Numbered from the stretch's first letter, positions 24,643-34,429 are shown. The stretch: 64,000 nt of DNA from Mucilaginibacter daejeonensis (GCF_020783335.1 NZ_CP086068.1:4092001-4156000), one strand, 5' to 3'. Numbers and translations: made by a program. Notes: generated by a model not told the origin, from the sequence alone.

Positions 24643-26460
24643 TTAATTAAATCCCTTTTGTATAGCCTGGTAAACCACATCCATTACCCTTGGGCGTATA
24701 CTGCGGCTGTTGAACAGCGTAGAATCCCGCGGGTAGATGCGGTTAGAGAGCAACACATACACCAAATTATACTTAGGGTCTACCCAAACACAGGTGCCGG
24801 TATAGCCAGTATGGCCATAGGTTTCGGGCGAGGCATTTTGCGCAGGGTAGTGCTTACTCAGCTCAGGGTCCCAACGGTCAAATCCTAAACCCCGACGACT
24901 TACATTGGAGTGTTTGGCTGTGAACTTGGCCACCGTTTCAGGCTTCAGGTATTGTACACCTCCATAGGTGCCGCCGTTCAGCATCATTTGGAACAGGATG
25001 GCCAGATCATTGGCCGATGCGAACAAACCTGCATGACCGGATACCCCGCCCACCATGGCCGCACCCTGATCATGCACATAACCATCCAACAATTGATGCC
25101 TGAAGTAGGTATCGTTCTCAGTAGGTACGATCTGCTCCTTTGCGAAACGGTTGCGTGGCAGAAAGCCCGCCGTTTGCATGCCTAACGGATCATAGAACTT
25201 TTGTTGGGTGTACAGGTTGAGTGGCGTGGCCGTGATGGTCTCCACGATCTCTTTCATAAAGTACATGCTCAGGTCGCTGTACACATACACGCCGCGGGTA
25301 CGCAAAGGTGAATTAAGCATTTGCGGCCACATAACATCCTTAAAGTAATCCTTACGCATGAAGTAGCTTTCGGCCACCTTGGTTGGGTAGGCAGCTGACG
25401 AATCGGGGCTATGGTCATTAGCCCTGATACGTTCGTAGAACGGGATGTAGGGTATCAACCCTGCCTGGTGCAGCATCAGATCTTGCACCTTGATATTGCT
25501 TTTGTTGGTATTACGGGCCAGCGCTACGTAGCTACCCATGGTAGAGTCCAGGCTCAGTTTGCCCTGCTCCACCAACTGCATCACCTCCATAGTAGTGGCC
25601 GATATCTTGGTCACCGAGGCAATGTCAAATATGTCGGTCACCTTTTCGGGCATGGTGCGATCATACACATGGTAGCCGTAGGCTTTATTAAAGATCACCT
25701 TACCATCCTTGGCTACCAGCACCACAAAGCCTGGGGTAGCCTGGTCGTTGATCGCTTCTTTAGCTATGTTATCGATCGGCAGCAGGTTATCAGCTTTAAT
25801 ACCCACTGATTCCGGTACGCTATAGCCTAAACGCGTTTTGGCGGTCAGGAAGCCTGACCCTGCCTTGTATTTAGCCGAAGCGGTGGTCTGGGTCTTCTGC
25901 GTGATGGCCACCCCACCGAACACCGCCTGCGCAGCGTATTCTGCAGATACATTAGATATACGGGTACTCCAGATGATCGGGATATCCAACCCATCGAACT
26001 TGTTGAGCGATGTGCCTATTCCCCAATACACGATCACCATTTTACGCAACTTATCGTTGGTCCTGATCAGTTCAAAAAGCTGCTCATTGCCCATATCACG
26101 CTCCGTCACCTGCACGATCAGCGTTTTGTACATCTTTAAGTTATCAGTAAGCGTATTGATGTTCTTGTACGTCAGTGCATTGAAGGTAGTGACCTTAGAA
26201 TACTTGTTCAGCAAGCTGTCAAATGCGGCACCGTACTCATTATTGAAGCGGATGCTGGCAAATTGCCCCCTGTCCAGGTCCTGAAGGGGAACAACGTTCT
26301 GCTCATTGTTGAACAAAAAGGTCGAACGTTCAACTTCTTTCTCTTCAGTAAGGTAAGCAGGACCACTAACCACCAAGGGTGGGTTCTGCGCACATGCGGT
26401 TTGTAAAATGACGATACCCGATAACAGCCCAATTAACCAGCTGTATTTACTTCTTCTCAT
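24643..26460 (-). CDS. exported serine hydrolase (class C beta-lactamase fold) with an N-terminal GH3-like remnant
   Basis: 605 residues from the ATG at 26460 (an upstream Met at 26475 is possible). The signal peptide ends TACAQ. The C-terminal ~380 residues form a beta-lactamase/transpeptidase-like domain, with SVTK (nucleophile Ser near 282), YSD near 390 and HTG near 560. The preceding ~190 residues (NNEQNVVPLQDLD, TLIVQVTERDMGNEQLFELI, AAQAVFGGVAITQKT) resemble the C-terminal domain of GH3 beta-glucosidases, which in many Bacteroidota proteins of about 970-1000 residues precedes this lactamase domain. The GH3 catalytic barrel itself is absent. It overlaps the amidohydrolase gene by 14 bp. 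Confidence 0.82.
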   Translation of the reverse strand: MRRSKYSWLIGLLSGIVILQTACAQNPPLVVSGPAYLTEEKEVERSTFLFNNEQNVVPLQDLDRGQFASIRFNNEYGAAFDSLLNKYSKVTTFNALTYKNINTLTDNLKMYKTLIVQVTERDMGNEQLFELIRTNDKLRKMVIVYWGIGTSLNKFDGLDIPIIWSTRISNVSAEYAAQAVFGGVAITQKTQTTASAKYKAGSGFLTAKTRLGYSVPESVGIKADNLLPIDNIAKEAINDQATPGFVVLVAKDGKVIFNKAYGYHVYDRTMPEKVTDIFDIASVTKISATTMEVMQLVEQGKLSLDSTMGSYVALARNTNKSNIKVQDLMLHQAGLIPYIPFYERIRANDHSPDSSAAYPTKVAESYFMRKDYFKDVMWPQMLNSPLRTRGVYVYSDLSMYFMKEIVETITATPLNLYTQQKFYDPLGMQTAGFLPRNRFAKEQIVPTENDTYFRHQLLDGYVHDQGAAMVGGVSGHAGLFASANDLAILFQMMLNGGTYGGVQYLKPETVAKFTAKHSNVSRRGLGFDRWDPELSKHYPAQNASPETYGHTGYTGTCVWVDPKYNLVYVLLSNRIYPRDSTLFNSRSIRPRVMDVVYQAIQKGFN

Positions 26461-28078
26461 AAACTTTCTCACCATTCACAAATGTCTTCAGCACTTTAAC
26501 ATTCGGCAGATCTGCCCCTTTGGCTTTCATAATATCCTGATCCAATATCACAAAGTCGGCGTATTTACCTACCTCTAAACTACCTTTTTCCTGCTCTTCA
26601 AAATTTGAACGCGCGGCCCAGATGGTCATCCCTCTCAGGGCTTCTACCCTATCCAGCGCATTCTCTTTTTGAAAGCCACCCGATGGTTGACCTTTCAGGT
26701 CCTTACGCTCGGTGGCCGCATAAAAGGTATATAACGGGTTAATGTTCTCGACCGGCATATCGGTACCCAGCGGCATCCAGCCGTTCTGTTTAAGGAGTTG
26801 TTTGTAGGCATAGGCGCTCTTTAACCTTGCGCCAAGCCGGGTACCTGCCCACGACATATCTGACGTGGCGTGGGTAGGCTGCACAGATGGCACCACGTTG
26901 TACTCGCCAAAATACTTCAGGTCTTGCGGGTCTACCACCTGGGCGTGCTCGATGCGCCAGCGGCGGTCGTTCTTCCCTTTCAGAACATTCGCATATATCT
27001 TCAGGATGCTGCGGTTGGCCGAATCACCGATGGCATGTGTACACATCTGGAAACCTTTGGCGGCGATGCGTTGGGCAACATCTTCAAAATGTTTCTGGTC
27101 GCTTAGCAGGAAGCCTTTCCAACCTTTTTTATCACTATAGTCATGCAGCAGACAGGCGCCACGAGAACCTAAGGCACCATCGGCATATACCTTGAACGAG
27201 CGTACGTTCAGCATGGGCGTTTTGTATACGCCGCGCTTGAACAGGTAGGCAATGTTATCCTCATTGTCAGACAGCATCACATACATGCGCATTTTGAGCG
27301 CTTGTTTATGCTGTAATTGGGCGATCACGCTTACCAAAGGGTAATCAAGTCCGCAGTCATCCACGGTGGTAAGCCCTACGGCAAAACAATTTTGTTGTGC
27401 GCCAAGCAGGCCAGCCTCTACCTGCTGGTCGGTAGGTTGAGGGATCTTGCGGGTCACTAAACCTACGGCATTATCGATCAGGATGCCGGTCAGCTTTTGA
27501 TCGGCCACTTCTATTTCACCGCCCGTTATCTTTTGGCCGGGTTTGATGCCGGCTATATTCAGGGCCGCCTGGTTGGCAATGGCCGCATGTCCATCCACGC
27601 GGCTCAGGATCACTGGCCTGATAGGGAATAGCGAATCCAGTTTAGCTTTATTGGGGAAGCGTTTGTCCTGCCAGTCGTTCTGGTCCCAGCCACGGCCTAT
27701 GATCCAGCCGTCGGGGTTATGGGTAGCATAGTTCTGTACGGAGTCAAGGATGTCGTTCCAGCTTTTGGTACCTACTACGTTCACTTCTTGTAAGCTAAGG
27801 CCATAACGGTAAAAGTGAGTATGGGCATCAATAAAACCCGGATACACCGGCTTGCCTTTGGCATCGATCACCTCGCGGGCCAGGTAGATCTTTTCGAGGC
27901 TATCGGTGTTACCCAAACCAACGATCTTACCGCCGCTTACCACAAAAGCTTCGGTGGTGCTGAACACGCTATCTACCGTATATACTTTGGCATTTTTAAC
28001 AAAGAGGTCGGCGTTGTACTCTTTCTGCTTACAGGAGGCCAAAGCCAGCAGTAGCAGCGCAGGCCATAATTTCTTCAT
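26447..28078 (-). CDS. amidohydrolase family lipoprotein (YtcJ-like)
   Basis: 543 residues with a lipoprotein signal (MKKLWPALLLLALASC, Cys16). It belongs to the metal-dependent amidohydrolase superfamily: PGFIDAHTHFYRYG supplies the HxH metal ligands (about 84-90), and later conserved blocks are RVDGHAAIANQAAL, HAIGDSANR, WRIEHAQVV and GTDMPVENINPL. The C-terminal KYADFVILDQDIM closes the composite beta domain. Family members hydrolyse amides or cyclic amides; YtcJ-like substrates are mostly unknown. It ends inside the start of the serine hydrolase gene, so the two are coupled. Confidence 0.85.
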   Translation of the reverse strand: MKKLWPALLLLALASCKQKEYNADLFVKNAKVYTVDSVFSTTEAFVVSGGKIVGLGNTDSLEKIYLAREVIDAKGKPVYPGFIDAHTHFYRYGLSLQEVNVVGTKSWNDILDSVQNYATHNPDGWIIGRGWDQNDWQDKRFPNKAKLDSLFPIRPVILSRVDGHAAIANQAALNIAGIKPGQKITGGEIEVADQKLTGILIDNAVGLVTRKIPQPTDQQVEAGLLGAQQNCFAVGLTTVDDCGLDYPLVSVIAQLQHKQALKMRMYVMLSDNEDNIAYLFKRGVYKTPMLNVRSFKVYADGALGSRGACLLHDYSDKKGWKGFLLSDQKHFEDVAQRIAAKGFQMCTHAIGDSANRSILKIYANVLKGKNDRRWRIEHAQVVDPQDLKYFGEYNVVPSVQPTHATSDMSWAGTRLGARLKSAYAYKQLLKQNGWMPLGTDMPVENINPLYTFYAATERKDLKGQPSGGFQKENALDRVEALRGMTIWAARSNFEEQEKGSLEVGKYADFVILDQDIMKAKGADLPNVKVLKTFVNGEKVYEKK

Positions 28079-28257
28079 AGGGACGAGCTAAAATTAAAAG
28101 CAGTTGAACCGCCTACAGTAAACCTCACAATTACAGAGCATTAACCCGTAATAAATGAGCTGTAAGCGCTTTTTATCTACATATATACAATTTTTCAAAG
28201 GTAAAGTTATGGCGCCAAATATTTAATTTAGCGCCTCGAAATTTAGGGGGTCGTTGG

Positions 28258-30120
28258 ATGTCAGATATAATACAGCTATTACCGGATGCAGTTGCCAACC
28301 AGATAGCCGCAGGCGAAGTAGTGCAGCGGCCGGCTTCTGCGGTAAAGGAGCTGATCGAGAACGCCATCGACTCGGGGGCCGATAAGATACAGCTGATCCT
28401 GAAGGACGCCGGTAAGGCGCTGATCCAGGTGATCGACAACGGTTGCGGCATGAGCGCCACCGATGCCCGCATGTGCTTCGAGCGACATGCCACCTCTAAG
28501 ATCCGCAAGGCCGAAGATCTTTTTGCCATACGCACTATGGGTTTCCGGGGTGAGGCCATGGCATCCATCGCAGCGATCGCTCAGGTGGAGATGAAGACCC
28601 GCCGCCATGAGGACGAGCTGGGGTCATGCATTGTTATAGAAGGTTCGGAAGTGATGAGTCAGGAGCCGGTTGGCGCCAGTGCAGGTACTTCTACATCGGT
28701 TAAGAACCTTTTTTACAACACCCCCGCCCGTCGTAATTTTTTAAAGAGCAACCCCGTAGAGTTGCGCCACATCATCGATGAGTTTCAGCGGGTGGCCCTG
28801 GCACATCCCGAGATATTTTTCACTATGCACCATGATGGTCAGGAGGTTTTCCACCTGCCCGCAGCGCCGTTAAAGCAGCGCATCGTGCATTTGCTGGGCA
28901 ACAATTATAACCAGCGCCTGGTACCGGTAGAGGAAGATACCACGATCATCAAACTATATGGATTTGTTGGCAAGCCTGAGTTCGCTAAACGGACGCGTGG
29001 CGAGCAGTTCTTTTTTGTGAACAACCGCTTCATCAAGGACAATTACCTCAACCACGCGGTAATGACCGCTTATGAGGAGTTGTTACCTGAGGACACCTAC
29101 CCGCTGTACGTGCTGTTCATTGACATTGACCCGAGCAAGATCGATATTAACGTACATCCCACCAAGACCGAGATCAAATATCAGGACGAGAAGGCCATCT
29201 ATGCGATCATCCGATCGGCGGTAAAGCGCTCGTTAGGCCGGTACAACATCACACCTACGCTTGACTTTGAGCAGGATAACAGTATTGAGCAGATGATCAC
29301 GGCCAAACCGTTGGAGGACATCACTCCGCCGAGCATCAGCTTCAACCCCAACTTTAACCCGTTCGATACACCATCAAAGTCGCAGGAGCGTTCACGAGAG
29401 AGCAGCAGCTATCAGCCCAACCCGTACAAGGGCGGCATACCGCAAAATTGGGAGACCCTATACGAGATCACCCGTCAATACGATGCGCCACGCCAGCAGG
29501 AGATACTGCCTGATGACAGCTTTGAGGTAGATAACCAAGCCGTGAGCAAACCCAGCGAGCACCAGTTGTTCCAGATCCATAATCGATACATTCTGTCGCA
29601 GATCAAGTCGGGTTTTATGCTGATCGATCAGCAGGCAGCTCATGAGCGGATCTTATATGAACGCTTTTTGCAGCAGTTGCAAAATCACTCGGGCACTAGT
29701 CAGCAAAGTTTGTTCCCCCAAAGCGTGACCCTCAACGCCAGTGATTTCACCTTGTTGATGGAGCTCCTGCCTGACATTAAAGCATTGGGTTTCGATATAC
29801 GCGAATTTGGTAAGAACACCGTAGTGGTGGATGGCATACCTGCCGATGTGAACTCCACGAACGAGCACCATTTACTGGAGCGCTTATTGGAAGGTTTTAA
29901 AAACGATCTGGCCATTTTAAAGTTAGATAAGCGCGATGCACTGGCCCGTACACTGGCCCGCAATGCGGCCACCAAAACAGGCGCACGCTTAACGCTCGAA
30001 GAAATGAATTTGCTGATCGATCAGCTATTTGCCTGCCAAATGCCTAATATTGCACTCAACGGCAAACCTGTGATCAGCACCTTTACCATGGCCGAACTGG
30101 CCGAGCGTTTTGGGCGATAG
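28258..30120 (+). CDS. mutL: DNA mismatch repair protein MutL
   Basis: 620 residues, full length. The GHKL ATPase domain has QRPASAVKELIENAIDSGA, DNGCGMS and GFRGEAMASIAAIAQ; the N-terminal region ends near residue 330. The C-terminal dimerisation domain begins near residue 440. The MutL endonuclease motif DQHA(x)2E(x)4E appears as DQQAAHERILYE, with Gln in place of His, and the CPHGRP-type motif is replaced by MPNIALNGKP, so nicking activity is doubtful. It couples MutS mismatch recognition to downstream repair. It heads a run with two rhomboids and an EEP protein. Confidence 0.95.
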   Translation: MSDIIQLLPDAVANQIAAGEVVQRPASAVKELIENAIDSGADKIQLILKDAGKALIQVIDNGCGMSATDARMCFERHATSKIRKAEDLFAIRTMGFRGEAMASIAAIAQVEMKTRRHEDELGSCIVIEGSEVMSQEPVGASAGTSTSVKNLFYNTPARRNFLKSNPVELRHIIDEFQRVALAHPEIFFTMHHDGQEVFHLPAAPLKQRIVHLLGNNYNQRLVPVEEDTTIIKLYGFVGKPEFAKRTRGEQFFFVNNRFIKDNYLNHAVMTAYEELLPEDTYPLYVLFIDIDPSKIDINVHPTKTEIKYQDEKAIYAIIRSAVKRSLGRYNITPTLDFEQDNSIEQMITAKPLEDITPPSISFNPNFNPFDTPSKSQERSRESSSYQPNPYKGGIPQNWETLYEITRQYDAPRQQEILPDDSFEVDNQAVSKPSEHQLFQIHNRYILSQIKSGFMLIDQQAAHERILYERFLQQLQNHSGTSQQSLFPQSVTLNASDFTLLMELLPDIKALGFDIREFGKNTVVVDGIPADVNSTNEHHLLERLLEGFKNDLAILKLDKRDALARTLARNAATKTGARLTLEEMNLLIDQLFACQMPNIALNGKPVISTFTMAELAERFGR

Positions 30121-30185
30121 CATTGGTGCACCGCGCATTGATCTGAATACCATACCACGAGGCCGCAAGGCTTTCATGAACACCT

Positions 30186-30911
30186 ATGAGCGCATATAGA
30201 CAGAATCCGCTGGCCAATTTAAGCCCGGTAGTTAAAAATCTACTCATCCTCAATATCATTTTCTTTGTGGCCACCTGGTCGTTAAAAAAGATCGGGCTTG
30301 TTGATCTTGACCTTTTGCTGGCCGCGCACTATTTTGATTCACCCTACTTCAGGGTGTGGCAGATCATCAGCTACATGTTCATGCATGCCGATATCTTTCA
30401 CATCTTTTTCAACATGTTCGCGCTGTACGTGTTCGGGCCTATGCTGGAATACACCATGGGGCCCAAGCGTTTTTTGCAGTTCTATTTTATTACCGGACTG
30501 GGCGCGTTAGCTCTTCAAATGGCGGTGCAAGCATTTGAAGTTCACCAAATTATCGGTACATTTACGGTGCCAGGTCATGATATCAGGCCCTATCAGTACA
30601 CGGCAGGTTATGAATACCTTTGGGCCACTTACAGCGCTTATGGCGGTATAGTAGGAGCCTCGGGTGCGATCTTTGGTTTGCTGGTGGCCTTCGGCATGCT
30701 GTTCCCCAATGTCGAACTTTTTATCATGTTCATCCCGCTGCCCGTAAAGGCCAAGTACGCGGTGATCGGTTACATCGTTTGGGAACTTTGGGGCGGTTTA
30801 AGGCCAACTCCGGGCGACTCGGTAGCACATTTTGCTCACCTTGGCGGCGCCCTGTTAGGCTTCATCCTGATCAAAGTTTGGCGAATGCAAAGGCCAAACA
30901 ATTTTTATTAA
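30186..30911 (+). CDS. rhomboid family intramembrane serine protease
   Basis: 241 residues, six predicted membrane helices. The catalytic Ser is in GASGAIFGLLVAFG (about 156-169) and the His in VAHFAHLGGALLGF (about 213-226). The HxxxN-type motif ADIFHIFFNMFALYVFG is also present. Rhomboids cut single-pass membrane proteins within the lipid bilayer. It lies 65 bp after mutL and 36 bp before a second, different rhomboid. Confidence 0.9.
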   Translation: MSAYRQNPLANLSPVVKNLLILNIIFFVATWSLKKIGLVDLDLLLAAHYFDSPYFRVWQIISYMFMHADIFHIFFNMFALYVFGPMLEYTMGPKRFLQFYFITGLGALALQMAVQAFEVHQIIGTFTVPGHDIRPYQYTAGYEYLWATYSAYGGIVGASGAIFGLLVAFGMLFPNVELFIMFIPLPVKAKYAVIGYIVWELWGGLRPTPGDSVAHFAHLGGALLGFILIKVWRMQRPNNFY

Positions 30912-30947
30912 CTAATGTAAGTTAAATATAGATATACATACCGTGCA

Positions 30948-31817
30948 ATGAACTCGCTTTGGCAGGATATACGTTACAAAATGCAGGCATCGGGGAGCCG
31001 CATCACCATGCTTATTGGCATTAACGTACTCATATTTTTACTCATCAACATACCGGCCACCTTCCTGTGGCTGATGATGAAGAACGATATCCTGAACGAG
31101 TTCAAGTACGAATACCTTGCCCTCCCGGCCTCACTACCCCGTTTAGCCACCCACTTTTGGACACCGATCACCTACATGTTCATGCATGATGGGGTGTTCC
31201 ACATCCTGTTCAACATGCTATGGCTGTACTGGATGGGGCAAATGTTCGAAGAATACCTGGGCAACAAACGCTTGGTGAGCCTATACATTATGGGCGGCTT
31301 GGCAGGTGCACTTTTCTTTGTGCTGGCCTATAACCTGCTACCGGTATTCGCTGGCAGCTTGGCAGGAGCCTCAGTAGTAGGCGCTTCGGCCAGTGTAACG
31401 GCTGTGGTTATCGCTACAGCTACCCTATTGCCTGACAATACGATCTATATGATGTTCATTGGTCCGGTCAAACTTAAGTGGCTGGCGGCCTTTTTTGTAT
31501 TGATCGACTTTTTGAGCATAGCCGGGCCTAACGCCGGTGGCGAGATCGCTCACCTGGGCGGTGCGCTGATGGGTTTCATCTACATTAAGCAACTGAACCG
31601 CGGCCATGACTGGAGCCGCTCGGTAGATAAGATCTTCAGCCAGCGGCCAAAGGTCAAGATCGTATCACAGAACCGCTCGTATCAACAACAGCCTACATCT
31701 GCTCCCCGTCAGGAAGAGATCGATCATATCCTGGATAAAATATCGCAAAGTGGTTATGATAGCCTGAATAAGCATGAAAAAGATGTATTGTTCAGGGCAA
31801 GTAAGAATGGTGGCTAA
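30948..31817 (+). CDS. second rhomboid family protease with cytoplasmic C-terminal tail
   Basis: 289 residues. It has membrane helices through about residue 210, with HDGVFHILFNMLWLYWMG, the catalytic Ser in SVVGASASVTAVV (about 142-154; GASAS instead of GASG) and His in EIAHLGGALMGF (about 200-211). The ~75-residue tail after the last helix ends in SQSGYDSLNKHEKDVLFRAS, a short helical motif seen at the C-terminus of many Bacteroidota rhomboids. Its last 11 bp overlap the next gene. Confidence 0.9.
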   Translation: MNSLWQDIRYKMQASGSRITMLIGINVLIFLLINIPATFLWLMMKNDILNEFKYEYLALPASLPRLATHFWTPITYMFMHDGVFHILFNMLWLYWMGQMFEEYLGNKRLVSLYIMGGLAGALFFVLAYNLLPVFAGSLAGASVVGASASVTAVVIATATLLPDNTIYMMFIGPVKLKWLAAFFVLIDFLSIAGPNAGGEIAHLGGALMGFIYIKQLNRGHDWSRSVDKIFSQRPKVKIVSQNRSYQQQPTSAPRQEEIDHILDKISQSGYDSLNKHEKDVLFRASKNGG

Positions 31818-32925
31818 GAAGAAGAAAAAAAGGACCAACCTTTTTGACAGAATATCTTTGTGGCTGACCATTGGGTTCGGCCTTGCTTTGTTGGTCAGCT
31901 ACCTTTCTCCCATTACCGATCCGCGCAAATTTTGGCCGGTGGCCTTTTTTGGCCTGGCCTACCCACTGCTGTTGCTTGCCAACTTTTTGATACTGGTATA
32001 CTGGATGCTGCGCTGGCATCGCTTTGTATGGATACCCGCTCTGAGCATCTTAGTAGGATGGAATACCTTGTGCAATAATATCGGTTTCCGGGCTTCATCA
32101 AAGGGCGCTATCGCTAACGCCAATACGGTGCAAGTGATGACGTACAACTGCCATAATTTTAAACCTTTTGGCGGAGAGAACGACCCGGCCACGCGTCACG
32201 CCATGTTGCAAATGATCGCTAAAAGTTCGCCTGATGTGATCGGTTTGCAGGAGTTCTTTACCCGACGTAAAGGCAAGTACGCCATGAAGGACTCCATGGC
32301 CAAGCTCATGGGTACTGATCATCATTACTTCGAATCATTTAACCTGAATACCTCGCAAGATCTGATCGGTTTGGCCATTTTTTCCAAATATCCAATCATG
32401 GGTACAGGCAAGATCATCCTGTCTGACGAGAACAATGGCAACCAGTGCATCTACGCTGATATCAAAAAAGGCGGGCATATCTTCCGGTATTACTGTATCC
32501 ATTTACAATCCATCCGTTTTGTACAGGAAGATTACAGCTACCTGAGCCGGGTGTCAGAAGATGGCAAGCCAGATATGACCTCATCGCGCCGTATAGGTGG
32601 CAAACTCAAACGCGCATTCATGAAACGGGCCGAGCAGGTATACAAGATCAGGGAGCATGCCAACCAGAGCCCCTACCCTTACATTATTGCGGGCGACTTT
32701 AATGATACGCCATCATCCTTTGCGGTGAACCGGATGGCCAAGGGATTGAAAAATGCCTTTCGTGAAAAAGGTTCGGGGTTCGCACGCACGTATAATGGCA
32801 GCTTCCCTAACTACCAGATCGATTATGTGATGGCCAGCCCAGGCCTGGGCGTTGCCGATTATCACATCATACCCGAAAAGCTATCTGACCATTATCCGGT
32901 CACCAGCACACTTCTATTCAAGTGA
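31807..32925 (+). CDS. membrane-linked endonuclease/exonuclease/phosphatase-fold protein
   Basis: 372 residues from ATG 31807, chosen because it gives MVAKKKKKRT before the first membrane helix; an upstream Met at 31774 would overlap the rhomboid gene more. Two or three N-terminal hydrophobic segments (about 17-35, 45-70 and 75-95) anchor a periplasmic or cytoplasmic EEP domain. That domain has VMTYNCHNFKPFGGEND, SPDVIGLQEFF, YIIAGDFNDTPSS and QIDYVMASPGL plus SDHYPVTSTL. These are the metal and catalytic motifs of the DNase I-like superfamily; substrate (nucleic acid, phospholipid or other phosphodiester) is unknown. Confidence 0.85.
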   Translation: MVAKKKKKRTNLFDRISLWLTIGFGLALLVSYLSPITDPRKFWPVAFFGLAYPLLLLANFLILVYWMLRWHRFVWIPALSILVGWNTLCNNIGFRASSKGAIANANTVQVMTYNCHNFKPFGGENDPATRHAMLQMIAKSSPDVIGLQEFFTRRKGKYAMKDSMAKLMGTDHHYFESFNLNTSQDLIGLAIFSKYPIMGTGKIILSDENNGNQCIYADIKKGGHIFRYYCIHLQSIRFVQEDYSYLSRVSEDGKPDMTSSRRIGGKLKRAFMKRAEQVYKIREHANQSPYPYIIAGDFNDTPSSFAVNRMAKGLKNAFREKGSGFARTYNGSFPNYQIDYVMASPGLGVADYHIIPEKLSDHYPVTSTLLFK

Positions 32926-32956
32926 TGTTGCGATAAGCCGTTATTTCAAAAAATCG

Positions 32957-32964
32957 TAAGTTTG
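32957..32964 (+). promoter_or_regulatory. -7 box for cysS, possibly leaderless
   Basis: TAAGTTTG ends 4 nt before the cysS ATG (32969). A TTG at 32938-32940 lies 16 nt upstream of the box. The predicted transcript starts at or next to the start codon. Confidence 0.55.
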
Positions 32965-32968
32965 CCCT

Positions 32969-34429
32969 ATGCAACAAACTGTATTTGTTTACAATACTTT
33001 AACCCGTACTAAAGAAGAATTCGTTCCGCTTGATGCGCCTTATGTAGGCATGTATGTTTGCGGTCCCACTGTATATAGCGATGCCCACCTGGGTAACGCA
33101 CGCACTTATATCTCTTTCGATCTGATCTTTCGTTATCTAACTCATTTAGGTTACAAGGTGCGCTACGTGCGCAACATCACCGATGCCGGCCACCTTGAAG
33201 GAGATGCCGATACAGGTGAAGACAAGATCTCGAAAAAGGCCAAGCTATCAAAGCTGGAGCCGATGGAGATCGTACAGCGCTATAGCATCGGTTTTCACGA
33301 TGTGATGCGCGAGTTCAACGTTCTGCCACCAAGTATCGAGCCTACCGCCACAGGCCACATCATCGAGCAGATCGAGCTGGTGAAGATCATGCTCGAGAGA
33401 GGCTTTGCTTATGAGGTAGATGGTTCCGTATATTTCGATGTGGAGAAATACAACGCCACGCAAGATTACGGCATATTGAGCGGTCGTCATCTCGAGGACC
33501 TGTTGAACAATACTCGCACGCTGGGTGGTCAGGATGAGAAACGCGGCAAGCTGGACTTTGCCCTCTGGATCAAAGCCAAACCTGAGCACCTGATGAAATG
33601 GCCTTCGCCATGGAGCGTAGGTTTCCCGGGCTGGCATTTGGAGTGCTCGGCTATGAGCCACAAGTATCTGGGTGAACAATTTGACATCCACGGTGGTGGT
33701 TTGGACCTCATCCCTACCCATCATACTAATGAGGTAGCGCAAAACATGGCCTGCTATGGTAAGAACCCGGCAAAGTACTGGGTACATACCAACATGCTGA
33801 CCGTGAACGGGCAAAAAATGTCAAAATCATTAGGCAACAGCTTTTTACCTCACGAATTGTTCAGCGGTAACAATAACATCCTGAACAAAGGGTACAGCCC
33901 GATGACCGTACGCTTCTTTATGTTGCAGGCGCACTACCGCAGCACGCTCGATTTTAGTAATGATGCGATGGAAGCTTCAGAAAAAGGCTTTAAGCGCCTG
34001 ATGAATGCTTACACCTTGCTTGATGGCTTGAAAGCGACCGCTGATAATGAAGTAAGCATCCAACCTTTAAAGGACCGTTGCTACCAGGCCTTGAACGATG
34101 ATTTCAACAGTCCGGTGCTGATCGCTGAGCTTTTTGAGGCTTCACGCATCATCAACTCGGTACATGATGGCAAGATGAAGATCAATGAAGCTGAACTGGG
34201 ATCGCTAAAAGACCTGATGCACACCTTTGTGAGCGGCATCTTGGGACTCAAGAACGAACAGGCCGGCACAGACGAGTTACCGGTAGTGATGGACCTGATC
34301 GTGAACCTGCGCAGCGAAGCCAAGACCAACCGCGACTATGCCACCTCAGACAAGATACGCGATGGTTTGCAAAAGATAGGCTTCCAGCTGAAAGACAGCA
34401 AGGAAGGCACGACCTGGAGCAAGATCTGA
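32969..34429 (+). CDS. cysS: cysteinyl-tRNA synthetase
   Basis: 486 residues, normal length. It has the class I HIGH motif as DAHLGNAR near residue 37, the KMSKS motif as GQKMSKSLGN near 277-286, and zinc ligands in MYVCGPTVY, HLECSAM and THHTNEVAQ. It attaches Cys to tRNA-Cys in the cytoplasm. The TAAGTTTG box ends 4 nt before the ATG, so the message may lack a leader. It is 43 bp downstream of the EEP gene. Confidence 0.97.
   Translation: MQQTVFVYNTLTRTKEEFVPLDAPYVGMYVCGPTVYSDAHLGNARTYISFDLIFRYLTHLGYKVRYVRNITDAGHLEGDADTGEDKISKKAKLSKLEPMEIVQRYSIGFHDVMREFNVLPPSIEPTATGHIIEQIELVKIMLERGFAYEVDGSVYFDVEKYNATQDYGILSGRHLEDLLNNTRTLGGQDEKRGKLDFALWIKAKPEHLMKWPSPWSVGFPGWHLECSAMSHKYLGEQFDIHGGGLDLIPTHHTNEVAQNMACYGKNPAKYWVHTNMLTVNGQKMSKSLGNSFLPHELFSGNNNILNKGYSPMTVRFFMLQAHYRSTLDFSNDAMEASEKGFKRLMNAYTLLDGLKATADNEVSIQPLKDRCYQALNDDFNSPVLIAELFEASRIINSVHDGKMKINEAELGSLKDLMHTFVSGILGLKNEQAGTDELPVVMDLIVNLRSEAKTNRDYATSDKIRDGLQKIGFQLKDSKEGTTWSKI

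Noticed and set aside
26447..26475. Frameshift joining amidohydrolase and serine hydrolase genes
   Set aside because: Both genes have complete ends, the second has its own signal peptide, and the small overlap is ordinary operon coupling.
33248..33814. 188-residue open frame antisense to cysS
   Set aside because: Fully inside cysS on the opposite strand, with no start signal or domain.
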